Positions 8,747 to 15,292 of a stretch of 42,559 nucleotides of DNA are shown here, in pieces (position 1 is the first letter of the stretch; every line of letters begins with the position of its first letter). This DNA comes from Phycisphaeraceae bacterium (GTDB lineage: Bacteria; Planctomycetota; Phycisphaerae; Phycisphaerales; Phycisphaeraceae). Made by a program: the position numbers and the translations under genes. The stretch is from contig JAHQVV010000205.1 in NCBI GenBank assembly GCA_019634195.1, positions 1 through 42,559 of the forward strand, written 5' to 3'. The notes beneath the pieces are model-generated. The model saw only the letters and a list, made by a program, of their open reading frames with translations. It was not told where the DNA came from and ran no database searches.

Positions 8747-9553
8747 ATGGCTGAACAAAATTCATGCCAGCCGCAGCCGACTGGGCAGGACAATCTGGCG
8801 GCCGAGCAGCTCCTCGCCACAGTCGAGCAACTGCAGGCGGAGCTCGATGTGCTGCGCGATCAACTGGCCTGGTCGAATCGGATAGGGCAGCTGGGGATGC
8901 TGACCGCGGCGTTAGCCCACGAGACCAACAACTTTATGACGCCCGTACGCACTTACGCCCAGCTCGCACTGGCAAACCCTGACGACCCCCGCCTTAGCGA
9001 GCTCGCTTTGCGGGCGGCAGTGGAGGGCACTCAGAAGGCCGAGGCACTGACCGAGCGGATCCTGGGCCTGTCGACGCCCAACACCCCGATTCAAACAGGC
9101 GTTTGCAAAGCCGATGCGGCCGTTACATCAGCGATTCAATCCATGATGCCCGTGATCAAGCAGCGGGACGTGCATGTGCTCACCCGCGTCGAGCCCGTCG
9201 CCATCCGCATCGATGAGCTCGCCTTGGAGCAAGTGTTCATCAACCTGATCGGCAACGCGTGCCAAGCCATGTCGGGGTCGCAAAGGCGTCGGCAGCTATT
9301 CATCGAGTCACAGCGGGCAGGCACCCTTGTCGTGCTGAGCGTCGGCGACAACGGGCCAGGCGTACCCCCCGACATCCGCGATCAGCTCTTTGAAGCTTTC
9401 GTCACCCGTGGCACATCATCACAAGACGCCGGCAGCGGGCTGGGCCTGAGCATCTGCAAACAGCTCATCGAGGCGGTGGGGGGCCAGATCAACCTGGACA
9501 GCAGCTCCGAAACGGGCAGCACCTTCCGGATCGAACTGCCAGCGGCTTCGTAA
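8747..9553 (+). CDS. Soluble sensor histidine kinase (NtrB-like core)
   Basis: Cytoplasmic histidine kinase of 268 aa with no transmembrane segment. A predicted coiled coil (about residues 20-45) leads into the dimerisation/phosphoacceptor helix with H58 in ALAHETNNFMTP, an H-box in which HETNN resembles the HEIRNP type. The ATPase domain has the N-box NLIGNACQAM, G1 box DNGPGVP, F-box LFEAFVTRG and G2 box GSGLGLSICKQL. There is no sensory or receiver domain and no response regulator gene beside it, so it is an orphan kinase; input may come through the short N-terminus or through a partner. Divergent from parB. Partner and signal unknown. Confidence 0.9.
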   Translation: MAEQNSCQPQPTGQDNLAAEQLLATVEQLQAELDVLRDQLAWSNRIGQLGMLTAALAHETNNFMTPVRTYAQLALANPDDPRLSELALRAAVEGTQKAEALTERILGLSTPNTPIQTGVCKADAAVTSAIQSMMPVIKQRDVHVLTRVEPVAIRIDELALEQVFINLIGNACQAMSGSQRRRQLFIESQRAGTLVVLSVGDNGPGVPPDIRDQLFEAFVTRGTSSQDAGSGLGLSICKQLIEAVGGQINLDSSSETGSTFRIELPAAS

Positions 9554-9607
9554 GCAGGCTCAGGGCGCCGCACCCCGGTCAAAAATCAGCGCCATTGACA
9601 AACATTG

Positions 9608-9642
9608 CCGATAGTTTTTCCACGAACTATGCACGCTATCGG
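9608..9642. promoter_or_regulatory. Nested inverted repeats after the kinase gene
   Basis: CCGATAG (9608-9614) pairs with CTATCGG (9636-9642), and inside it ATAGTT (9611-9616) pairs with AACTAT (9625-9630). The two pairings share bases, so they exclude each other. It could be the kinase terminator or an operator in the mraZ upstream region; no T-run follows. Confidence 0.35.
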
Positions 9643-9786
9643 ACCTTAATGTGCAAAAATCCACGGCCCATACAACCGCGGATCCGACGCCAATATAGGC
9701 AGTAAAAGCATAAAATTACCTTGTTTATCAGACACTGAGCCAATGGCATTGAAAATGTGGGGGCATAATCCCTTGATCGAGTTTAG

Positions 9787-9814
9787 TTGTGTTGCATTGT
9801 GTGGCGATGTGTCG
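9787..9814 (+). promoter_or_regulatory. Candidate MraZ box: three 10-bp-period repeats
   Basis: Three copies of [T/A]TGTGTNG begin at 9787, 9797 and 9807, exactly 10 bp apart, ending 26 nt before the mraZ start. MraZ proteins bind three or more short direct repeats of about 10-bp period in their own promoters (TGGGN-type in E. coli, AAAGTG[T/G]-type in mollicutes). The period and place fit; the core differs from the E. coli one and shares GTGT with the mollicute one. This is an inferred autoregulatory site. Confidence 0.5.
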
Positions 9815-9840
9815 TACTCTCTTCTGGGAGACACGTCCGT

Positions 9841-10326
9841 TTGGTTTTTACAGGCACCTACGAGCACGCGATTGATGCCAAACACCGACTCGCCATCCCG
9901 TCCGACATCCGCCGCGAATTGCAGCGGGGTTTGGGCACCGGCGAGGGGGACACGGTCGTGCTGTACTGCGTGCTCGGCGGGACCGACGCCCTGTGCCTCT
10001 ACACCGAGCCGGGCTACCAGCGCCTGGCGGACGAGCTACGCGGCTCAGACATCGACCCGGCCGAGCTGCTCGAGTACGAAGAAATCTTCTACGCCAACAG
10101 CAAACGCATCGAGATGGACTCGGCAGGGCGGGTCCGACTCCCCGATCACCTGCTCAAACAGACGGGCCTGTCGGGAGAAGTGGTCCTCGCCGGCGCGGGC
10201 GACCACCTGAAGATCAGAGACCGCGCGGCCTGGGCGTCGCGATTGGACAACGTATTGAAGGACCGGCCGAACATGCTGGTCAACCCCCGCATGATGCTGG
10301 GTCGAAAACCGAAGGAATCCACGTAA
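9841..10326 (+). CDS. mraZ: Transcriptional regulator MraZ
   Basis: AbrB-like DNA-binding protein with two MraZ/SpoVT folds, an oligomeric ring that controls its own promoter and, in most bacteria, the division and cell wall (dcw) cluster. Signature features: FTGTYEHAIDAKHRLAIP at the N-terminus and the second repeat RIEMDSAGRVRLPDHLL, followed by VVLAGAGDHLKI. Start chosen as TTG 9841: it gives the family-typical start just before FTGTYEH, has GGGAG at 9826-9830 with a 10-nt gap, and leaves the candidate MraZ box untranslated. The protein is then 161 aa. Upstream TTG/GTG codons are less likely. No rsmH, ftsI or mur gene follows, so it is an orphan. Planctomycetes often have a dispersed or reduced dcw set. 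Confidence 0.92.
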   Translation: MVFTGTYEHAIDAKHRLAIPSDIRRELQRGLGTGEGDTVVLYCVLGGTDALCLYTEPGYQRLADELRGSDIDPAELLEYEEIFYANSKRIEMDSAGRVRLPDHLLKQTGLSGEVVLAGAGDHLKIRDRAAWASRLDNVLKDRPNMLVNPRMMLGRKPKEST

Positions 10327-10344
10327 AAACGTGACAAAGCAGTT

Positions 10345-10380
10345 GGCGGGGTGGGCTGGCAAGGATGTCCAGCTCCCGCC
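10345..10380 (+). terminator. Hairpin after mraZ, possible terminator
   Basis: GGCGGG...GCTGG pairs with CCAGC...CCCGCC around a 9-nt loop, starting 18 nt after the mraZ stop. No T-run follows, so it could equally be the first helix of an RNA or a barrier to decay. Confidence 0.4.
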
Positions 10381-10618
10381 GGTTTAAGAAGGCGTCAGAA
10401 TCCCGGATGGAACCGGGCCGACGACGCGACAGACAAGCAGCGGGGGTCGAACGGACTCGTCTCGGCCACGTGTCACTGGCCTGGAAGGTGCCCTCAGCAA
10501 GCCAAGGACGGCTTGGCCGAGCGTATCAGACGGATTTGCCGCATCAGTGATCGGGAGCTCACGCGACCAACCACGACCGTCAACGCCAGCGACACAAGGC
10601 CCCTCCGCTGCCTTTCAC

Positions 10619-10647
10619 AAAGCCCAGCGCAACGCCGCGCGGGCTTT
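10619..10647. other. Hairpin with 11-bp stem
   Basis: AAAGCCC and GCGC pair with GCGC and GGGCTTT around loop AACGCC, with one bulged A. The sequence after it (ATCGGAC) is not T-rich, so it is not a clear terminator. It may be the 3' helix of a structured RNA starting after mraZ. Confidence 0.35.
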
Positions 10648-10869
10648 ATCGGACAAATTTTCCGTCGCCAGCCCCGGCGGACGATTCTGACCGATGCCCC
10701 AACCCATCCGGCATGATTCAACGCCAAAAAGCCGCTTCAAAACAAGATTATCTCGCATTCCGCCGCCTCGGCAGCAGCCAAGACGCACCCTATCTCGCCC
10801 TTTCAGCAGCCCCAAGCAGGGCCTGAAAGACCTCCAAATCCATAAGATAGGCAAAAAAAATCCAACCTT

Positions 10870-11048
10870 TGGGGTAGAAATTGCGTAAACTTAGGTAAAC
10901 TATTGGTCACAAAGTGATGAACGTGACGATAATCTTTCACGTAGAGATAGTAGTATCCGATCAATGCCCCGGCCGATCAGGCCCCTTAAAGTGTCTTTTC
11001 TCCTCCGCCACGCCCCGCGGGTTCCGTCCAGCGAGGCGTGGTTTTTTT
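10870..11048 (+). ncRNA. Possible small RNA ending at the 11008-11048 terminator
   Basis: A strong intrinsic terminator on the plus strand has no gene in front of it: the nearest plus-strand gene, mraZ, ends about 680 nt earlier behind its own hairpin. An AT-rich section with two TAAACT hexamers (about 10888-10910) could hold a -10 element. A transcript from there would be roughly 110-150 nt and would contain the small stem GGCC-GATCA-GGCC near 10975. No known RNA family was recognised. The boundaries are guesses. Confidence 0.3.
11008..11048 (+). terminator. Rho-independent terminator
   Basis: CCACGCC (11008-11014) pairs with GGCGTGG (11035-11041), followed at once by seven T (11042-11048). 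The loop is about 20 nt with internal CG-rich pairing. Only the plus strand has the T-run. Confidence 0.75.
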
Positions 11049-11209
11049 ATACGCTCACGGATTAGCCCAAGGTCGCCAAGGAAGGCAAAGAGGCTAGCCG
11101 CAAAACGACTTAGAAAAAGCAAGAAACAGGCATTCACTGTTTCACTTCTTGCGCCTTCTCGTGACCAACCGCATCGCTTTCAGACCCTGACCACTTGCGG
11201 GCAGTCCGA

Positions 11210-11896
11210 TCACGCCGAATATGACCACGTCTCGCCCGGCTGCATCTCCTTCACCTCGACACCCGCCGGCTCAAACCCGTCGATCGTCTGGTTCAACACA
11301 TCAAACGTCTTGTAGTGCACCGGCACCGCGAACTTGGGCTTAATGAATTCCGCCGCCTTCGTCGCCAGATCGATGCCCATCGTGAACCGGTCGCCGCAAG
11401 GGATCATCGCGATGTCCGGCTTAGCCACCTCGCCGATGAGCTTCATATCCGAGAAGAGCGCCGTATCCCCGCAGTGGTACAGCTTCACCCCGCCGATCGA
11501 AAACACCAGGCCCATCGGCTGGCCCATGTACTGGCCCTTGTAGCTCGACGAATGAAACGCCGGCGTAAACGCCACGTAGCCGAAACCCGTCGGCACCCGC
11601 CCGCCCGGATTGCCCGGATCAATCTGATCGTGCCCGCACTGCGTGCTGACATACACGCACAGCTCGTACGCCCCGATCACCGTCGCGTTGTTCGCCTTGG
11701 CGATCGCGATCGCGTCGTCATTGAAGTGGTCCTCGTGGCCGTGGGTCAAAGCGACGTAATCGCACTGGATGTCCTCGGGCTTGTGCACCGCCAGCGGGTT
11801 GCCCGTCAGGAACGGGTCGACACAGACGCTCTTGCCGGTATCGTTGTCTTGGATGAGGAAGCCGGAGTGGCCGAGGAAGGTCAGATCGATAGGCAT
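11210..11896 (-). CDS. Metal-dependent hydrolase, UPF0173 (metallo-beta-lactamase fold)
   Basis: Cytoplasmic hydrolase of 228 aa in the UPF0173 branch of the metallo-beta-lactamase superfamily. The metal-binding motif HGHEDH is at residues 52-57, with additional ligands in FTPAFHSS and in YHCGDTALF; the C-terminal VPVHYKTFD supplies the last His. The N-terminus (MPIDLTFLGHSGFLI) is typical. The natural substrate of UPF0173 is unknown. It is alone on the minus strand between gene-free regions. The match over the full length is good. Confidence 0.92.
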   Translation of the reverse strand: MPIDLTFLGHSGFLIQDNDTGKSVCVDPFLTGNPLAVHKPEDIQCDYVALTHGHEDHFNDDAIAIAKANNATVIGAYELCVYVSTQCGHDQIDPGNPGGRVPTGFGYVAFTPAFHSSSYKGQYMGQPMGLVFSIGGVKLYHCGDTALFSDMKLIGEVAKPDIAMIPCGDRFTMGIDLATKAAEFIKPKFAVPVHYKTFDVLNQTIDGFEPAGVEVKEMQPGETWSYSA

Positions 11897-12290
11897 GGCT
11901 TGGCTCGCTGGGGGTCCTTAGAGCCATGATAGCCACTGACTGAACGTAAAAAGCGATGCAGGGGCGGAGTTTAGCGGTCCGCCGCCTGCACCTTTCCAAG
12001 GAGCTTTTGAGTGTGTTCCGCGTGCCGCGCGGCTGGCTCTGTATCGAGCAGCCGCCAACTGAACTATAGCGCGCATCGGCGCATCCGCATCTAAATTTGC
12101 ACCCGCGCCCGGTCGTGCCGGTCGTGCCGGTCAATCGATTCCCGGCCGCAACGGATTGCAGGCTGTAGGTAGATGGGCTCACTGCCGCCTTACATGCCCG
12201 TGCCAAAGCCCGATGCAGAACCAACTCTTAGACGCGCATAATCCCAAGCAGTGCGCGTGCCTTGGAACCTGCCACCGTTACAATCCATCC
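11897..12290. other. Intergenic region, nothing assigned
   Basis: A 394-nt gap between divergent genes (UPF0173 hydrolase and the one-TM protein). It contains an imperfect GC-rich hairpin at 11958-11989 (GCAGGGGCGGA with TCCGCCGCCTGC) and a tandem GGTCGTGCC pair near 12112-12130. An in-frame extension of the downstream ORF to 12156 reads Cys- and Pro-rich, unlike a protein, and is not used. No promoter is clear. Confidence 0.45.
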
Positions 12291-12899
12291 ATGGCAGAGG
12301 ACGCCAACGGGAAAGAAAAAACCTCGATCCTGCATCGGCCGATCTCCAACCGGGCGATGGAAATCATCTTGGTTCTACTGCTCATCGCGATCGCAGTGTT
12401 CGTTGTGATTGCACCAACCACCTGCGGATCGCACCACCAGCATGGAGCCCGGGTTGCATATGACCTCTCGAATCTTCGGCAGTGGATCGTTCAGATCAAC
12501 GCATACGCGATCGATCACGATGGGCACCTGCCAACCCACATTAAAGACGCCAAAGACTACTGGGTAGATGAGGATTTTTTCTACTCACGATTCGATCACG
12601 AGGATTCCGTCGTGTTCGACGAGACGATTGGGCCAGGCTGGTATGCCTACGGCAGCTACTGGTTCCTGTTTGTACAAGATTTGATGCTCGATGACATCGA
12701 GCAACCAGACGACTTCATACTGGTCTACCGCGCACCCCGGCTGGATCACGACTTCTACTGCGTCGGCTTCCTCGACGGCCACGCCGAGATACTCAGCAGC
12801 GAAGCATTTGCCGAGCGTATGCAGCGGCAGGACGAGTTGATTCGCTCGAAAGGGGATGGATTCACCGAGCACGAAGCGTCCGCGCGTGACCCGATTTGA
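12291..12899 (+). CDS. One-TM protein with H-x-D-G-type C-terminal motif, unknown function
   Basis: Predicted 202-aa protein with a cytoplasmic N-terminus, one transmembrane helix at about residues 24-44 (AMEIILVLLLIAIAVFVVIAP) and an extracytoplasmic domain. The helix is followed by an alpha-helical stretch with a regular NLRQWIVQINAYAIDHDGHLP pattern that resembles pseudopilin stalks and their processing-associated H-X9-DG proteins; near the end GFLDGHAEILS looks like the DG(H/V)E segment of that group. There is no prepilin cleavage motif, so it is a relative, not a classical pilin. Its last codons and stop lie in a 12-bp inverted repeat. Start at ATG 12291 is the first before the TM helix with protein-like composition. 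Confidence 0.7.
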   Translation: MAEDANGKEKTSILHRPISNRAMEIILVLLLIAIAVFVVIAPTTCGSHHQHGARVAYDLSNLRQWIVQINAYAIDHDGHLPTHIKDAKDYWVDEDFFYSRFDHEDSVVFDETIGPGWYAYGSYWFLFVQDLMLDDIEQPDDFILVYRAPRLDHDFYCVGFLDGHAEILSSEAFAERMQRQDELIRSKGDGFTEHEASARDPI

Positions 12900-12919
12900 A
12901 GACGATCCGGGTCACGCGC
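12882..12919. terminator. Perfect 12-bp inverted repeat between convergent genes
   Basis: GCGCGTGACCCG (12882-12893) pairs perfectly with CGGGTCACGCGC (12908-12919), loop 14 nt, with the stop codon of the plus-strand gene in the loop. It lies between two convergent genes, so it could end both transcripts. There is no T-run on either side. Confidence 0.5.
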
Positions 12920-12950
12920 TGACGCTTTGCGTTCTGATTAAACAGCGTGC

Positions 12951-15167
12951 CTACCGCGTCGGGTTGGGCTGCGGTGGTGGCGGCAGGCCGGGCTGCTGTG
13001 GCGCGACGTTCTGCTGGTACCACTGCTCGAAGCCCTGGGGCGGGGGGAAGGCGTTGCGGATGTCGCCGCTCAGACCCTCGAGCTGGGCCTGGCTAATGAG
13101 GAACGGGATCATCCGCGCGTACGCCTCGTAGACCAGGGCCCGCTCGTCGGACTCCGCCACGAGCAGTGGTACCGCCAGTTGCCAGATGTTGGCCTTCTGC
13201 GGCAGGCTGTAGCCCTGCTCCGGCGATCCCATGATCTCGATGAACTGGCTCAGCACGAGGTCTTCGAACGGCGGGATGTTCTGACGGGCCTGCACATCCA
13301 GGTCCGCGCGGGCGGTGATCTGCCGTTCTTCGAGGTAGTCGTCGTAGGACCTCTTGGCCGAGTCCAGGTGACGCTTCATGACCGCCCGGCTGCGCTCGGC
13401 CAGGCCGTACCGCCACGCCAGGCGGATCCGCACGAGGATCCGCATCACGTTCTGGAAGCCCAGGTCGTCGTCAAAGCGGACGCGCGCGAAGTCGGGCATG
13501 CTCAGCTCATACTCGCCGTCCTCCGCCACAGGCGAAGTCGGGCTGTCGGCGTAGATCTCTTTGGCGCGTTTGAAGTAGTCGCGGGCCTTCGTCTCCTGCC
13601 CGTCGTAGTAGTACAGGTAGACCGCCGACTGCAGGAAGTTCTCGTGGCCGTTGGCAAAGCTGTCACCCGCCTCGTGCTTATCACCGAAGTCGCCGGCCTT
13701 CGCCTTCGTGAGGGTGTCTTCCCACGCGCGGTCGTACGCGGGGATCATCCGCACGTCCGGCGAGTGGTTGATGGTCTCCTTGCCGATCTGGCCCATGGTT
13801 GGGACCTGCGGGCGGAAGTTGATCTTGCCCTCGTGCGCGAGCTTCTGCAGGTTGTGGATGATGTTGCGGTTGGCGTTGAGCAGGTCGATGCGGCCCTTGT
13901 TCTGTGTCCACTCCTCGGCGCGGAGCGTGCCCAGCGCCGACCAGTACATCGCGTGGGCGGCGGGGTGTCGCCAGTCGATCGGGCCGTACGCCTGCATGGT
14001 GACGAGCATGTAGGGCGGGTCCATGTGGTACTCGCCGACCAGCGTCAGGGCCCGCAGGAGGTTGAGCAGCGGGACCAGGTCGACGATGGTGAGGTCGGGG
14101 TTGCGCTCGCGGGCGGCGGCGATGTTGTTGCGGGGGTTGAGGTTGAGCGCGACATCGGGCGGCTGGCTGACGATCCATTTATAGACGGCCATCGCGTCGA
14201 TCCCGAGCACATCGGGGTTGTTGATCACCTCGGTGCCAACGTCGTAGCCCGCGTCGCGGAACATCTGCCCCCGGCCAAACGCGCGGAGGGTGCGCGGATT
14301 GAGGCCCAGCTCGAGTTCTTCGCCGCCGGGCCCCTTGAGCGCTTCGAGCTGTTGAACGACCGGCTTCAGGTCGGGGTAGTCCGTGTAGAAGCGTGCGAGG
14401 TTGTCCGGGCTCAGCGTGGTGAAGTAGTTGCTGGCGCGGAAGTCGCCTTCGGTGCGGTTGGCCTTCTTGAGGTAGGTCTCGGCCATGTCGGCGATCTGCG
14501 CGAACTGCCGCGTCGCCAGCCACTCGCCGTGCTCAAGCCGATCGAAGTCTTCTTCGAGCGGGCGCTTGGCGGGGTCCCGGTACTCAGGCTTCCAGCCCCA
14601 GCCCGGGTCGGGCGCGCCGAGGATGGTCTGCCATGTCTCGGCCATGCGGGCCTTGTAGTACCAGTGCATGTCGTCGGTGCCGCCGGCCATCTTGTGCCCG
14701 AGGATCCACGCGATCGAGCGGTACAGCACCACCGCGTTGGGGTTGTTGGGGATGCCCCGGTCGCGCAGCAGCACCATGCCTTTTTGCACCCAGTCCCAGC
14801 GCTCCTCGGCGGTCTTGCACTTGACCGAGATGTTGTAGGCCATGTTCCACGCCTGGATGTCCCACGCGTCGGGGAAGCGCGGCTGCAGGGTCGTGATGTA
14901 CTCGGCCAGGTTGTTGGACTCGAAGAACTTGCCCTCTTGCTTGAGCGCTTCGGAGCGCTGCCAGAGGATATTGATCAGTACGCCGCGGAACGAGCCGAGC
15001 GACGCGGCCAGGGTGTAGGAGGGGTGCGCGCTGCTGCCGCCCTCCAGGTCGTAGGTGAGCTGGCGGTCGACGCGCTGCTGGTTGATCACCGGCGAGAGCA
15101 TGAACGCGCAGAGGATCCCCGCGGCGGTGATGATGAGTGCGGCAAGTTGGATCAGGCGGGTGGACAT
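12951..15167 (-). CDS. Large membrane-anchored protein linked to an ABC transporter
   Basis: 738-aa protein with one N-terminal transmembrane anchor (about residues 5-26) and the rest probably on the outer face of the membrane. The body is mostly helical with TPR-like pairs (for example residues 70-170: ALKQEGKFFESNNLAEYI..., DAWDIQAWNMAYNISV...) and a Pro/Gln-rich C-terminus. No family with known function was recognised. It lies in line after the ATPase and permease genes (18696-17443, 17308-15287) in the same direction and probably works with them as an accessory subunit. A palindromic repeat separates it from the permease stop codon. It converges on the one-TM protein gene. Confidence 0.75.
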   Translation of the reverse strand: MSTRLIQLAALIITAAGILCAFMLSPVINQQRVDRQLTYDLEGGSSAHPSYTLAASLGSFRGVLINILWQRSEALKQEGKFFESNNLAEYITTLQPRFPDAWDIQAWNMAYNISVKCKTAEERWDWVQKGMVLLRDRGIPNNPNAVVLYRSIAWILGHKMAGGTDDMHWYYKARMAETWQTILGAPDPGWGWKPEYRDPAKRPLEEDFDRLEHGEWLATRQFAQIADMAETYLKKANRTEGDFRASNYFTTLSPDNLARFYTDYPDLKPVVQQLEALKGPGGEELELGLNPRTLRAFGRGQMFRDAGYDVGTEVINNPDVLGIDAMAVYKWIVSQPPDVALNLNPRNNIAAARERNPDLTIVDLVPLLNLLRALTLVGEYHMDPPYMLVTMQAYGPIDWRHPAAHAMYWSALGTLRAEEWTQNKGRIDLLNANRNIIHNLQKLAHEGKINFRPQVPTMGQIGKETINHSPDVRMIPAYDRAWEDTLTKAKAGDFGDKHEAGDSFANGHENFLQSAVYLYYYDGQETKARDYFKRAKEIYADSPTSPVAEDGEYELSMPDFARVRFDDDLGFQNVMRILVRIRLAWRYGLAERSRAVMKRHLDSAKRSYDDYLEERQITARADLDVQARQNIPPFEDLVLSQFIEIMGSPEQGYSLPQKANIWQLAVPLLVAESDERALVYEAYARMIPFLISQAQLEGLSGDIRNAFPPPQGFEQWYQQNVAPQQPGLPPPPQPNPTR

Positions 15168-15212
15168 GGTGTAGTACTTTTACGTCGAATCATTTTAGGC
15201 GGTTCAAGCCAT

Positions 15213-15292
15213 GTGTAGCGGGAGACGCGAAGCGTCCCTTACGAAAGATCTATCACGACTCGCAAGGGGACGCTTCGGGCCACCCGCTACAC
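15213..15292. repeat. Palindromic repeat, family A (copy 2)
   Basis: Arms 15213-15240 and 15264-15292 pair with a few mismatches; the loop shares GATCTATCAC with copy 1. The right arm contains the stop codon and last Val codon of the ABC permease (bases 15287-15292, read GTG TAG on the minus strand), so the permease now ends inside the repeat. Confidence 0.85.

Larger units (their letters stand above)
10327..11209. other. Long gene-free region with hairpins
   Basis: An 883-nt stretch with no credible ORF on either strand. It holds a strong hairpin right after mraZ (10345-10380, GGCGGG paired with CCCGCC and GCTGG with CCAGC), smaller hairpins at 10402-10417 and about 10499-10520, an 11-bp hairpin at 10619-10647, and a T-rich terminator at 11008-11048. 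The RNase P, tmRNA and SRP RNA core motifs were looked for and not seen. It may encode one or two unrecognised structured RNAs. Confidence 0.55.

Noticed and set aside
10440-10480. tRNA/tmRNA-like GGTCGAAC segment
   Set aside because: No cloverleaf or CCA end; only a chance T-loop-like string.
10351-10716. 121-codon plus-strand frame after mraZ
   Set aside because: Composition is random (Arg, Pro, Gln), no ribosome-binding site, and the DNA is full of hairpins.
10914-11315. 133-codon frame over the terminator
   Set aside because: It reads through a strong intrinsic terminator and into the 3' end of a minus-strand gene.
13179-15218. 679-codon plus-strand frame opposite the 738-aa gene
   Set aside because: An antisense shadow due to high GC; no motif, no start signal.
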